A DNA stretch of 21,726 bases from CAZSWS01 sp964610765 (GCA_964610765.1 CAZSWS010000050.1:1-21726); one strand, 5' to 3'. Positions 1 to 8,529 are shown, counted from the first letter of the stretch. Program-made: numbers and translations. Notes: generated by a model from the letters alone, not told the origin.

Positions 1-45
1 TGCTTTGGGAGCAGGGGGTCGCAGGTTCGAATCCTGCTACCCCGA
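1..45 (+). tRNA. tRNA-Pro(TGG), 3' part only
   Basis: The 3' half of a tRNA enters at the left edge. The anticodon loop TTTGGGA (4-10) reads anticodon TGG, with the G37 typical of tRNA-Pro. It is followed by anticodon-stem arm GCAGG, variable loop GGGTC, a T-arm with stem GCAGG/CCTGC and loop TTCGAAT, acceptor arm TACCCCG and discriminator A45. CCA is not encoded. The 5' half (acceptor 5' arm, D-arm, most of the anticodon 5' stem) lies outside the window, so the identity rests on the anticodon and G37. Confidence 0.93.
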
Positions 46-47
46 CG

Positions 48-82
48 AAAAAAGACTTACGAATATTCGTAAGTCTTTTTTT
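48..82. terminator. Bidirectional intrinsic terminator between tRNA-Pro and the DUF5009 gene
   Basis: This is an almost perfect palindrome centred on GAATATTC (61-68). The stem pairs AAGACTTACG with CGTAAGTCTT. It is flanked by A6 on the left and T7 on the right, so each strand shows a hairpin followed by a U-tract. It can end the tRNA-Pro transcript on the plus strand and the DUF5009 transcript arriving on the minus strand. Confidence 0.9.
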
Positions 83-114
83 ATTTAATAAATGTCTCGC
101 GGATTACCGTTGTT

Positions 115-1251
115 TTAAACTTTCAAGAAAATCTTTCTTTTATACATTATCCATAAGATGATGTAAATAATAAGGGCATTAGATGCAGTAATTAACACCG
201 GATACCAAACACCAATATATTGTTCTAAGCCATAAAGTAAAGATCGTCCAATGCAGCTAAAATTGACACATAAAGCCAACATATAAGCTACGATAGAGTT
301 CATCCCATATACCTTAAGCCAATTTAAACACCTGTTATTTCCCCTATAATCAATCCAGTAATAAAAAAGTCCCATCAGCAAAAAGCAATATCCACTACTC
401 ACCAATACCATTGAACTAGTCCATATTTTTTTAATCACGGGCATTTGAAGATGCCACAACCATCCAACAGCAACTAAAGCCATACCGATACTTAGTAACA
501 GCTGCCACTTCTTCTTAGAAGTTATCACTTTACTTTTGAGGATATGTCCGGCAAAGACCCCAGTTAGTACAGTTACCCCAAAATTCATACTACTTAATAT
601 CCAAGTATACCTATACCAATCAGCAAAAACCACGATACCATCTACTACTTTTGCACCATCTCGAAAACGCCCAAGCACAACACGATCAATCCATTCTGCT
701 AGGTTTCCTTCAGGTGTATAATTACCCCCACCATAGGCTCCAATGCTTACAAACTGCATAACTGCCCAATATGTCAATAAAATCCCTACAGCGATTCCTA
801 TTTGAGTCTTAACTTTTGTATGTAAAAACAACATAGAAGCAATAAGATAACCTATCGCAATAGATTGAAGCGTATTAGAGTAGAGATAAATTCGCTCAGG
901 GCTTAAGTCCAGCAAATTACCTTGGCACATCATTCCAAAAATCCATAACAAAACAACTCTTTTAATAATTCGGAAATAGATTTTCTTTTTATCACTCGCC
1001 ATTTTATAACGGGACAACGCAAATGGAATAGACACTCCAGCCATAAATAGAAACAACGGCATAACTAAATCCCAGGGAGAAAATCCACTCCATCCCACAT
1101 GAGAGAAATTCCACAGGACTGCATCAAACCAAGGTTGACTAATTGGTTTCCCCATCGAATGAATTACTGATTCTAAGCCAACTAAGCAAAATAAATCGAA
1201 TCCCCTTAAAATATCCAGAGATTCTAAGCGCTGTGGTTTTTTCGTTTCCAT
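115..1251 (-). CDS. DUF5009 / NagX-type membrane acyltransferase homologue
   Basis: This is a 378-residue polytopic inner-membrane protein of the DUF5009/COG4299 family, related to human heparan-alpha-glucosaminide N-acetyltransferase and bacterial NagX. The N-terminal motif RLESLDILRGF (8-18) and the segment SHVGWSGFSPWDLVMPLF (50-67) are the family hallmarks. His51 corresponds in position to the acetyl-accepting histidine of the human enzyme. The rest is a series of hydrophobic helices (about ten) with short basic loops, ending in YKRKIFLKV. By family knowledge it may transfer an acyl group across the membrane to a sugar, but the substrate is unknown. The gene stands alone between two tRNA genes and shares the terminator at 48-82. 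No Bacteroidetes-type -7 box is visible in the roughly 45 bp between its ATG and the tRNA-Arg terminator, so read-through from tRNA-Arg is possible. Confidence 0.85.
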   Translation of the reverse strand: METKKPQRLESLDILRGFDLFCLVGLESVIHSMGKPISQPWFDAVLWNFSHVGWSGFSPWDLVMPLFLFMAGVSIPFALSRYKMASDKKKIYFRIIKRVVLLWIFGMMCQGNLLDLSPERIYLYSNTLQSIAIGYLIASMLFLHTKVKTQIGIAVGILLTYWAVMQFVSIGAYGGGNYTPEGNLAEWIDRVVLGRFRDGAKVVDGIVVFADWYRYTWILSSMNFGVTVLTGVFAGHILKSKVITSKKKWQLLLSIGMALVAVGWLWHLQMPVIKKIWTSSMVLVSSGYCFLLMGLFYYWIDYRGNNRCLNWLKVYGMNSIVAYMLALCVNFSCIGRSLLYGLEQYIGVWYPVLITASNALIIYIILWIMYKRKIFLKV

Positions 1252-1295
1252 ATAATTGATAGAGTTATTATGATTTTAAGTGTGTGTGTTTCGCA

Positions 1296-1330
1296 TTTAA
1301 AAAAAATCCTACAAATTATTTTGCAGGATT
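1296..1330 (-). terminator. Intrinsic terminator of tRNA-Arg
   Basis: Read on the minus strand, AATCCT pairs with AGGATT and the inner CAAA with TTTG. The hairpin is followed directly by a run of eight or more T. It lies 8 bp past the 3' end of tRNA-Arg and about 45 bp before the DUF5009 start codon. Confidence 0.85.
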
Positions 1331-1337
1331 CTACTTG

Positions 1338-1410
1338 TGACCCGGGTGGGAGTCAAACCCACGACCTTCAGAACCGGAATCTGACGCTCTATTCACTAAG
1401 CTACCAGGCC
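1338..1410 (-). tRNA. tRNA-Arg(CCG)
   Basis: A complete 73-nt cloverleaf can be drawn. The acceptor stem pairs GGCCTGG with CCGGGTC, including two G-T pairs. The D-arm begins GCTT and closes with GAGC. The anticodon stem is TCAGA/TCTGA with loop TTCCGGT, giving anticodon CCG (reads the CGG arginine codon). The variable loop is AGGTC and the T-arm stem is GTGGG/CCCAC. The discriminator is A and CCA is not encoded. Confidence 0.95.
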
Positions 1411-1421
1411 AAAAAGACGTA

Positions 1422-1453
1422 CAAAAATAATCAATTTTCTTAAACCATCACAA
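1422..1453 (-). promoter_or_regulatory. Bacteroidetes-type promoter of tRNA-Arg
   Basis: On the minus strand a TTG (1453-1451) is followed after 21 nt by TATTTTTG (1429-1422). This matches the known Bacteroides -33/-7 pattern (TTG, then TAnnTTTG at about 19-21 nt). The -7 box ends 11 nt before the first base of tRNA-Arg, the right distance for a start just upstream of the mature tRNA. Confidence 0.7.
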
Positions 1454-1948
1454 TTATCACTCTCCCACAGAGTAAATATAACAATCATCACTGGAGTGAA
1501 CCCCCTAACGACGACATATCCCATCTGTTTTATTAAATACAACTATCAAATTTCATATCATACAATATGCTCTTTTATTAATCGATATTTATCACTTCAA
1601 TAAACAACTCAAAACCATGAGAGAATCGTAAATCGCCCAAATAGTATTGAGCTAGAGACATAACGGATTAAAGATGATAAAAAAACATATACAATCATAT
1701 TGTTAGATGATTCAGTAATTAGAATACATAATCAAACAAAACCGTCACTATATATATAATAAAGAGTTCTATATTGAAAAAAAGTATGTATATTCGAAAC
1801 CTAAATATCAATCAGTAATAATAAATAATAAAATGCCCATAGATAACTGAAACATGTTATACAACATGGTTTCGTATTTACAATAATATCATTAAGTGGG
1901 CTAATTTTACATGCTGAATTGATAAAGAGTAAAACCTTAACAACAAAT
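1454..1948. other. AT-rich intergenic region upstream of the galactose operon
   Basis: About 495 bp without a credible gene. It is very A+T-rich with many stops in all frames. TATATTCG at 1789-1796 resembles a -7 box, but no TTG sits at the required 19-21 nt. The only ordered structure seen is the inverted repeat at 1849-1873. It presumably holds the galactose operon promoter and 5' leader; I could not place the promoter with confidence. Confidence 0.6.
1849..1873 (+). promoter_or_regulatory. Inverted repeat upstream of galM (possible operator or leader hairpin)
   Basis: The left arm GAAACATGTT (1849-1858) and right arm AACATGGTTTC (1863-1873) are reverse complements apart from one extra G, with an ATAC spacer. 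It lies 76-100 bp ahead of the galM start. Size and symmetry fit a dimeric repressor site or a hairpin in the mRNA leader. No regulator gene is adjacent, so this is a suggestion. Confidence 0.35.
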
Positions 1949-3025
1949 ATGGAGGACAAGAAAACCCTTTCAGGATTATTACTTAGTAATTTTGAAAAAG
2001 TAGTAGAAGGTAAGACAACAAGCTTATACATTCTGACTAACAAACAAGGAAACGAAGTAGCTATTACCAGCTACGGTGCCAAGATTGTATCTTTAATGGT
2101 TAAAGATAAAAATGACAAACTTGTTGATGTAGTAACCGGACACAATTCTATTGATGAGTATTTAATTTCTGAAGAACCATACTTCGGAGCTATTTGTGGC
2201 AGATATGGCAATAGAATAGCCAAAGGATCCTTTGATTTAGATGGAGTCACCTACAATAATTTAGCAATTAATAATGGCCCTAACTCCCTTCATGGAGGCA
2301 TTAAGGGATTTAATGCTGTTGTATGGGATGCCAAACAAATTGACCAACAAACCCTCGAACTCTCTTACACTTCAATAGATGGTGAAGAAGGATTCCCAGG
2401 TGAACTCACAACAACTGTAACTTATCACTTCAGCGATAATAATGAGTTGGAGATTAGCTATCAAGCTACAACAAATAAACCAACTGTATTAAACCTAACT
2501 AACCACTCATACTTCAACTTATCCGGGGCTGGAGATTCCTCAATAGCTGATCACATCTTAGAAATAAATGCTGACAACTACTTACCTACTGATGAAACAG
2601 CCATACCCTATGGACCAAAAGAAAAAGTAGAGAATACCCCTATGGATTTTAGAACTCCACAATCTGTGGGGCTAAGAATAGATGATGAGTTTCAACAATT
2701 AATCTGGGCTCGCGGCTACGATCATACCTATGTACTAAACAAAACAGGTAAAGAACTTTCTTTTTGTGCCAGATGCTATTCACCCAAAACAGGCATTGTG
2801 ATGGAAACGTACACAACAGAACCGGGAGTGCAGTTATATACGGGCAATTGGATGACTGGCAACTTTATCGCAAAAAACGGACAACGTTATCCGGCAAGGG
2901 CAGCTTTATGTTTAGAAACACAACACTTTCCTGACAGTCCAAACAAACCAGAATACCCTTCTACAGTATTAAGACCAGCAGAAACTTTTGAAAGCAAAAC
3001 AATTTATAAATTTTCGATACAATAA
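1949..3025 (+). CDS. galM: Galactose mutarotase (aldose 1-epimerase)
   Basis: GalM interconverts alpha and beta anomers of galactose so that GalK receives alpha-D-galactose. From ATG 1949 the product has 358 residues, normal for the family. The known active-site positions are all present: His115 in NSLHGG, His186 in NHSYFNL, Asp258 in YDHTY and catalytic Glu291 in EPGVQLYTGN. No signal peptide is seen, so it is cytoplasmic. A longer reading from TTG 1919 is possible, but family members start close to KTLSGL, and the A-rich leader before ATG 1949 is typical of this phylum. It is the first gene of galM-gluP-galK, 23 bp ahead of gluP. Confidence 0.93.
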   Translation: MEDKKTLSGLLLSNFEKVVEGKTTSLYILTNKQGNEVAITSYGAKIVSLMVKDKNDKLVDVVTGHNSIDEYLISEEPYFGAICGRYGNRIAKGSFDLDGVTYNNLAINNGPNSLHGGIKGFNAVVWDAKQIDQQTLELSYTSIDGEEGFPGELTTTVTYHFSDNNELEISYQATTNKPTVLNLTNHSYFNLSGAGDSSIADHILEINADNYLPTDETAIPYGPKEKVENTPMDFRTPQSVGLRIDDEFQQLIWARGYDHTYVLNKTGKELSFCARCYSPKTGIVMETYTTEPGVQLYTGNWMTGNFIAKNGQRYPARAALCLETQHFPDSPNKPEYPSTVLRPAETFESKTIYKFSIQ

Positions 3026-3048
3026 TTTTATCAATAAAAAACAAAAAG

Positions 3049-4353
3049 ATGGAAACAAAAAAGAATTACATGCTGCCTATTTTTATGATGATCCTACTCT
3101 TCGGTATGATCTCATTTGTAACTAACCTGGCGGCTCCTGTGGGAATGATTTGGAAGTACAAGTTTGCAGACTCAAACTTCCTAGGCATGCTTGGAAACTT
3201 CATGAACTTTTTAGCTTACCTTTTCATGGGTATTCCTGCCGGAAAATTACTTCAAAAAGTAGGTTATAAGAAAACTGCTCTTATAGCTATTGCTGTTGGA
3301 TTCTTAGGCGTATTTATACAGTTTTTATCTGGTACTGCCTCAGCTGAAGCCACATTATTTACACTTCCGCTTAACTTCATCATTTACTTACTTGGTGCTT
3401 TTGTTGCTGGTTTTTCAGTTTGTATGCTGAACACTGTAGTAAATCCCATGTTAAACACTTTAGGTGGTGGTGGTAATAAAGGAAACCAACTAATTCAAGT
3501 TGGAGGTTCTTTCAACTCTCTTGTAGGTACATTTACTCCTATGTTTGTTGGGGCTTTGATTGGTTCAGTAACTAAAGACACCGTTATTTCTAATGTAAAT
3601 CCTGTTCTATACATTGCTATGGGAGTCTTTGTTGCAGCATTTATAGTTTTATTCATAGTACAAATACCGGAACCACACTTAGAAAAAGCAACTGCCGGAA
3701 CCGGAGTAAAAGATAAATATAGTGCTTGGTCTTTCCGTCACTTTGTGTTAGGAGCTATCGCTATATTTATGTATGTAGGAATTGAAGTTGGTATTCCCGG
3801 AACTATGCTTTATTTCTTAGAGGATCCAAATGCAGGAGGTTTAGGAGCTACTGTTGCTGGCTTTGTTGCCGGAACATATTGGTTCTTAATGTTAGTAGGT
3901 CGTTTTGCAGGAGCTTCGATAGCCGGCAAAGTTTCTAGTAAAACCATGTTAACCACTGGTTCTGGAGTAGCTATTTTATTAATTGCAGCTGCTTTGTTAT
4001 CGCCTATTTCAACCAGAGTTGCCATCCCGGCATTTACAGGTGCATCATTTGAAATGATTCAAGTACCACTCAGTGCAATGTTCTTTGTATTATGCGGACT
4101 TTGCACCTCTATTATGTGGGGTAGCATCTACAACTTAGCTGTTGAAGGCTTAGGGAAATATATCACTACAGCATCAGGTATCTTCATGATGATGGTTGTT
4201 GGTGGCGGTGTTTTACCACTTCTTCAGAACTTCGTAGCTGACAAAGCTGACTATATGATTAGTTATTGGGTTCCGTTAATTGGTTTGGTATACTTATTGT
4301 ACTATGCATTAATAGGTAGCAAAAATGTTAATAAAGACATCCCTACAGAATAA
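3049..4353 (+). CDS. gluP: Glucose/galactose MFS permease (FucP/GluP family)
   Basis: This 434-residue inner-membrane permease has about twelve hydrophobic segments in two halves, split by a hydrophilic loop near residues 205-225 (PEPHLEKAT... to DKYSAW). It resembles the FucP/GluP branch of major facilitator sugar:H+ symporters. A basic loop with GKLLQKVGYKK (about 66-76) follows the second helix, as in MFS motif A. Asn-rich NTVVNPMLNTLGG (about 128-140) lies in the central helices that line the sugar path in the family. Its place between galM and galK points to galactose (and possibly glucose) import. Substrate choice is inferred from context and family, not from visible binding residues. 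Confidence 0.9.
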   Translation: METKKNYMLPIFMMILLFGMISFVTNLAAPVGMIWKYKFADSNFLGMLGNFMNFLAYLFMGIPAGKLLQKVGYKKTALIAIAVGFLGVFIQFLSGTASAEATLFTLPLNFIIYLLGAFVAGFSVCMLNTVVNPMLNTLGGGGNKGNQLIQVGGSFNSLVGTFTPMFVGALIGSVTKDTVISNVNPVLYIAMGVFVAAFIVLFIVQIPEPHLEKATAGTGVKDKYSAWSFRHFVLGAIAIFMYVGIEVGIPGTMLYFLEDPNAGGLGATVAGFVAGTYWFLMLVGRFAGASIAGKVSSKTMLTTGSGVAILLIAAALLSPISTRVAIPAFTGASFEMIQVPLSAMFFVLCGLCTSIMWGSIYNLAVEGLGKYITTASGIFMMMVVGGGVLPLLQNFVADKADYMISYWVPLIGLVYLLYYALIGSKNVNKDIPTE

Positions 4354-4380
4354 TTTAAAGTTTTTTTATACATAAATAAA

Positions 4381-4385
4381 AGGAG
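4381..4385 (+). promoter_or_regulatory. Shine-Dalgarno sequence of galK
   Basis: AGGAG within AAAAGGAGAAAAG is a strong ribosome-binding site, unusual here because most genes in the window have none. Spacing is 6 nt to ATG 4392 and 9 nt to the adjacent ATG 4395. The second Met may therefore be the true start; the two differ by one residue. Confidence 0.75.
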
Positions 4386-4391
4386 AAAAGA

Positions 4392-5546
4392 ATGATGGAC
4401 ATAGAACATGTAAGAAGTCGTTTTATCAAACACTTTGACGGTTCAACCGGCTCAATTTACACTTCGCCGGGTAGAGTGAATCTTATTGGCGAGCATACAG
4501 ATTATAACGGAGGTTTTGTCTTCCCGGGTGCTATTGATAAAGGCATGATGGCTGAAATCAAATTTAACGGGACAAACAAAGTTCGTGCCTACTCTATCGA
4601 CCTAAAAGACTATGTTGAATTTGGCTTTGAGGAAGAAGATGCTCCACGAGCTAGTTGGGCAAGATATATTTTCGGAGTATGCCGTGAGATTATTAAACGA
4701 GGCTATAAACTAGAAGGTTTCAATACGGCATTTGCCGGAGATGTTCCATTAGGAGCAGGCATGTCTTCTTCAGCAGCTTTAGAAAGCACTTACGCTTATG
4801 CGTTGAATGATATGCTTAACCTTGGTATAGACAAGTTTGAACTGGCAAAAATAGGACAAGCGACAGAACATAACTATGTCGGTGTAAAGTGCGGTATCAT
4901 GGATCAGTTTGCTTCACTTTTTGGAAAAGAAGGAAGTTTAATGCGTTTAGATTGCCGTTCGTTAGAATATGTATATTTCCCCTTTGACCCTAAGGGATAT
5001 AAACTAGTACTTGTTGACTCAGTCGTTAAGCACGAGCTGGCGTCATCTGCTTATAACAAGAGACGCGAAAGCTGTGAAAACGTAGTGGCTGTCATGAAAA
5101 AGAAATATCCGCATGTTGAGTTTTTACGTGATGCAACAATGGATATGCTTCGTGAGTTTAAATCAGAAGTATCTGAAGAAGATTTCATGCGAGCTGAATA
5201 TGTTATAGAAGAAATTCAGCGAGTACTTGATGTTAGTAATGCACTCGAAGCCGGAGATTACGAAACGGTTGGTCAAAAAATGTATGAAACACATCATGGA
5301 ATGAGCAAACTTTATGAAGTGAGCTGCGAAGAACTAGACTTCTTAAACGATATCGCAAAAGAATGTGGTGTTACCGGTTCACGCGTGATGGGTGGTGGTT
5401 TTGGTGGATGTACAATTAATCTCGTTAAAGATGAATTATACGACACTTTCATCCGCACCGCTGTTGAATCATACGGTGAAAAGTATAACAAAAGAGCCAA
5501 AATATACGATGTTGTCATCAGCGATGGCGCACGTAAGCTGGTCTAA
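4392..5546 (+). CDS. galK: Galactokinase
   Basis: GalK phosphorylates alpha-D-galactose with ATP to galactose-1-phosphate, the first committed step of the Leloir pathway. The 384-residue GHMP-kinase sequence has the galactokinase signature SPGRVNLIGEHTDYNGG (25-41), including Arg28. It also has the ATP-binding motif GAGMSSSAAL (121-130), the predicted catalytic Asp171 in CGIMDQF, and the C-terminal GHMP motif GSRVMGGGFGGC (about 332-343). It is cytoplasmic. It follows gluP by 38 bp and ends the operon before the terminator at 5609. The next Leloir enzymes (GalT or an equivalent, GalE) are not in this window. Confidence 0.96.
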   Translation: MMDIEHVRSRFIKHFDGSTGSIYTSPGRVNLIGEHTDYNGGFVFPGAIDKGMMAEIKFNGTNKVRAYSIDLKDYVEFGFEEEDAPRASWARYIFGVCREIIKRGYKLEGFNTAFAGDVPLGAGMSSSAALESTYAYALNDMLNLGIDKFELAKIGQATEHNYVGVKCGIMDQFASLFGKEGSLMRLDCRSLEYVYFPFDPKGYKLVLVDSVVKHELASSAYNKRRESCENVVAVMKKKYPHVEFLRDATMDMLREFKSEVSEEDFMRAEYVIEEIQRVLDVSNALEAGDYETVGQKMYETHHGMSKLYEVSCEELDFLNDIAKECGVTGSRVMGGGFGGCTINLVKDELYDTFIRTAVESYGEKYNKRAKIYDVVISDGARKLV

Positions 5547-5608
5547 CGCGTTTACTTTACACACATAAATCTTGTTGATATAAATATGTAACAGGATGAC
5601 ACAAAGAT

Positions 5609-5646
5609 ATAGCCTGTGGTATTTAAACTACAGGCTATGTTTTTTT
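5609..5646 (+). terminator. Intrinsic terminator of the galactose operon
   Basis: ATAGCCTGT (5609-5617) pairs with ACAGGCTAT (5630-5638) around a 12-nt AT-rich loop, followed by G and seven T. It lies about 60 bp after the galK stop and separates the galactose operon from the rhamnosidase gene. Confidence 0.9.
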
Positions 5647-5721
5647 AAAACATAGCTCTTACGAAAATGATATTCCACAAGCATATAAAAGAGCTTAACT
5701 CGAAACCTTAAATTACTTTTT

Positions 5722-8448
5722 ATGAAATACTTATATTTATTTATACCTATATTTTTTCTTTTAGCATGTACTGATTCTAAAAGCTCCATACAAGTAGATA
5801 GACTACAATGTGAGTATTTAGAGAACCCACTTGGATTAGATGAAAAAAAGCCTCGGTTTAGTTGGATACTAAAGGCTAAGAAAAGCAGTGAATTTGGTCA
5901 AGCTCAAACTGCTTATAGAATACTTGTCTCTCAAAACAATCAAACCATCAAGAAAGATGAAGGGGATATGTGGGATTCCGGTTGGATTTCTTCTTCCGAC
6001 AATCAACACATTGAATACGCCGGAAAAGAACTAAAATCAGATAGAAAATACTATTGGAAAGTGCAAGTCAAAGATGAGCAGGGAGAGTTGTCCGCTTGGA
6101 GTCGCCCAGCTTATTGGTCAACCGGATTATTTGAGCAGACAGATTGGCAAGCTACATGGATAGGAAGCGATATCGCATTTGAACCGGTAGATGGAAACTG
6201 TAACATACCTGACCCTTGGTTACGAAAAAATGTTTCTTTAGACAGCAAGCCCAAACAGGCTATCATGTTTGTTGCCTCTATTGGTTTCCATGAACTATAT
6301 GTCAATGGAAAGAAAATCACAGAAAACATCATGGCTCCTTTAGTTAACGAGCATACAACAAGAGCTAGTTATGTTGCATATGATATTGCTGAACATTTAC
6401 GCAAAGGAGATAACACCATTGCTCTATGGCTAGGTGTTGGCTGGTCTATTTTCAGCCAATATGTAACAGGTGATAGACCCAGAACGCCCATGGTAATCGC
6501 CCAAGCTGACTTATATAATGAATCTGTTATGTCAGCAGATTCAAAGCCTTATCACAGCATAGCCACCGACGGAACTTGGAAGGCGCACTCAAGCCCCAAC
6601 AAACTTTTAGGCACTTGGGAAACATGGAATTTTGGAGGAGAAATATGGGATGCCAATATGGAAATAAGCGATTGGAACCTCCCCTCTTATGATGATAGTA
6701 GTTGGAAACAAGCCACTGAATATGCCACTAAGGTTATCTTATCAGCTGAAAAAGCAGAGCCGAACAAAGTTTTTGACAAAATCACTCCGGTTAGCATCTC
6801 TGAAAATACAGATGGCTCATTCAGAGTAGATATGGGAGTCAACTTTGCCGGATGGACTAATATTAAAGTTAAAGGTGAGCCGAACCAGCGTATAGATTTT
6901 CTCTTCTCCGAAAGAGAACAAGACGAAATGACTTTCAGACATCGTAGTGCCTTTATTATTGATGAAACAGGTGAAGGCATTTTTAAAAACAAATTCAATT
7001 ATAGCTCCGGAAGATGGATTACGATAAAAGGACTAAAAGAAAAACCCAATCTTGAAGACATTACGGGTTGGTTGATCAGAACAAGTTATGAAGATGCTGC
7101 CGAATTCAACTCATCGAATGATTTACAAAACTGGATTTATAATACTGTTTGTTGGACTTTTGAAAATCTATCCTTAGGAGGATTTGTGGTCGACTGTCCT
7201 CAGAGAGAGCGTTTGGGTTATGGAGGAGATGCACACGCCACCTCCGAGACCGGATTACTCAACTATCAAATGGGCGCATTTTACACTAAGTGGATGCAAG
7301 ATTGGAGAGATGTACAAGGCTGGGAGTCAATGGGAGGTCCAAGAGTAGGTGGAGGTATTCTACCCCATACAGCTCCCACTAATATTGGCGGTGGTGGACC
7401 ATCCTGGGGAGGCATTTGTATCTCTTTGCCCTGGTTTATCTATCAACACTATGGCGATAAAAGAATACTTGAGAAAAACTACGAACTCATTACTAATTGG
7501 TTAGAATTCTTAGACAGTCATACAAAAGATGATATTCTTAGAAGATATGGTGGAACCTGGGACTTTCTGGGTGATTGGCTATGGCCCAATGCAACTGCTG
7601 AAGGAATGAACAATGACAAACCTGAAACAGTTTGCCTAAACAGTTGCTACAGAGTTTTCAACTTAAAAACAGCTGCTAATATAGCACGAGTACTTGGTAG
7701 GACTGCCGATGCTGACAAGTGGGATGAGAAGGCTCAGGCTTCAGCCAAAGCCATTCATGCTATGTTTTACGACTCGGAAGATTTTAGCTATGCCGATAAA
7801 TCAATGGGAAATCTAGCCGCAGCATTATTAGCCGACATCCCTCCCGCAGAGCTAAAGGATAAGGTTATAGAACGATTAGAAAAAGAAATTCTAGAAATTA
7901 GGAAGGGTCATATACACGTAGGGATTACGGGTGGAGCATTGCTATTTAGATATCTTAGAGAAACGGGCAGAGACGATTTAATCTACTCCATGACATCGCA
8001 AACCACCTACCCTAGTTGGGGACATATGAGAGAAAACGATGCAACTACTATCTGGGAAATGTGGGAAAAAGATCTTCCCGGACATTCTCTATTACACAGT
8101 TCATATTTATATCCCGGAGCTTGGTATATTGATGGCGTTGCAGGCATCAAACGAGGTAAAGCAGGCTATAAAGAGTTCTCTATTTGTGTTCCTATTTTAA
8201 AAGAAAATCAAATAAACTGGGCCAAGGCTTCTTTTGATTCTCCTATGGGAGTCATCAAATCTCACTGGACTTTAGAAAATGGCAAGTACGATTTGAAGGT
8301 TACTGTACCGCCAAACTGTAAAGCCAACATTCACTTCCCTTCAATAGGGAATATTGAAGAAAAGTCAGGTATTGCCAAACGTATTTCTACTGAAGGTCGC
8401 TATACTATTTTCGAAGTTCCGGCCGGAAGTTATCATTTTACTGAATAA
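5722..8448 (+). CDS. GH78 alpha-L-rhamnosidase, lipoprotein
   Basis: This 908-residue glycoside hydrolase of family GH78 removes terminal alpha-L-rhamnose from pectic or other plant and microbial glycans. A hydrophobic N-terminus ends in the lipobox LLAC, making Cys16 the likely lipidated residue. TDSK follows, which is not a strongly acidic surface-export signal, so the side of the membrane is uncertain. Domains in order: an N-terminal Fn3-like region (about 20-130), rhamnosidase N-domain and beta-sandwich (about 140-450), an (alpha/alpha)6 catalytic barrel (about 465-830) and a C-terminal beta domain. The catalytic-domain signature DCPQRERLGYGGDA begins at Asp491. WDFLGDW holds Asp614 and Asp618, and TTIWEMWE holds Glu779, a candidate catalytic base by family pattern. 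It has its own 175-bp upstream gap after a terminator, with a 7-bp inverted repeat (AGCTCTT 5654-5660, AAGAGCT 5689-5695). No SusC/SusD pair is adjacent. Confidence 0.92.
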   Translation: MKYLYLFIPIFFLLACTDSKSSIQVDRLQCEYLENPLGLDEKKPRFSWILKAKKSSEFGQAQTAYRILVSQNNQTIKKDEGDMWDSGWISSSDNQHIEYAGKELKSDRKYYWKVQVKDEQGELSAWSRPAYWSTGLFEQTDWQATWIGSDIAFEPVDGNCNIPDPWLRKNVSLDSKPKQAIMFVASIGFHELYVNGKKITENIMAPLVNEHTTRASYVAYDIAEHLRKGDNTIALWLGVGWSIFSQYVTGDRPRTPMVIAQADLYNESVMSADSKPYHSIATDGTWKAHSSPNKLLGTWETWNFGGEIWDANMEISDWNLPSYDDSSWKQATEYATKVILSAEKAEPNKVFDKITPVSISENTDGSFRVDMGVNFAGWTNIKVKGEPNQRIDFLFSEREQDEMTFRHRSAFIIDETGEGIFKNKFNYSSGRWITIKGLKEKPNLEDITGWLIRTSYEDAAEFNSSNDLQNWIYNTVCWTFENLSLGGFVVDCPQRERLGYGGDAHATSETGLLNYQMGAFYTKWMQDWRDVQGWESMGGPRVGGGILPHTAPTNIGGGGPSWGGICISLPWFIYQHYGDKRILEKNYELITNWLEFLDSHTKDDILRRYGGTWDFLGDWLWPNATAEGMNNDKPETVCLNSCYRVFNLKTAANIARVLGRTADADKWDEKAQASAKAIHAMFYDSEDFSYADKSMGNLAAALLADIPPAELKDKVIERLEKEILEIRKGHIHVGITGGALLFRYLRETGRDDLIYSMTSQTTYPSWGHMRENDATTIWEMWEKDLPGHSLLHSSYLYPGAWYIDGVAGIKRGKAGYKEFSICVPILKENQINWAKASFDSPMGVIKSHWTLENGKYDLKVTVPPNCKANIHFPSIGNIEEKSGIAKRISTEGRYTIFEVPAGSYHFTE

Positions 8449-8468
8449 ATATCTGCATGCTTAGTAAA

Positions 8469-8513
8469 CAAGTTAAGTATGTGTTTGATATATCCAAATA
8501 CATACTTAACTTG
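8469..8513 (+). terminator. Long hairpin after the rhamnosidase gene (terminator-like, weak U-tract)
   Basis: Two 19-nt arms (8469-8487 and 8495-8513) are reverse complements except for one G-T pair, with a 7-nt loop. The stem starts 21 bp past the rhamnosidase stop codon. The downstream bases (CTTTCTA) form only a weak U-tract, so termination is likely but not assured. The hairpin could equally act in the leader of the methyltransferase gene that begins 17 bp later. Confidence 0.55.
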
Positions 8514-8529
8514 CTTTCTAAACACAACA

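Noticed and set aside
1789..1796. TATATTCG as galactose promoter -7 box
   Set aside because: It has one mismatch and the nearest TTG is 12 nt upstream rather than 19-21.
1919..1948. galM start at TTG 1919
   Set aside because: ATG 1949 lies ten codons later and fits the usual family N-terminus; the extra residues have no match to the family.
1801..2043. 80-codon minus-strand reading overlapping the galM start
   Set aside because: It overlaps the 5' end of galM, which has all expected family motifs, and its product is a low-complexity hydrophobic sequence with no recognisable pattern.
5654..5695. AGCTCTT / AAGAGCT pair upstream of the rhamnosidase as an extra copy of the 22-bp repeat
   Set aside because: Only the 7-bp motif is shared; the RACGNNCGTT core and 22-bp phase are absent, so similarity to the array is likely chance.
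8479..8529. Upstream extension of the methyltransferase from ATG 8479
   Set aside because: The start lies inside the 19-bp hairpin and the added residues do not resemble any Ada or Ogt sequence.
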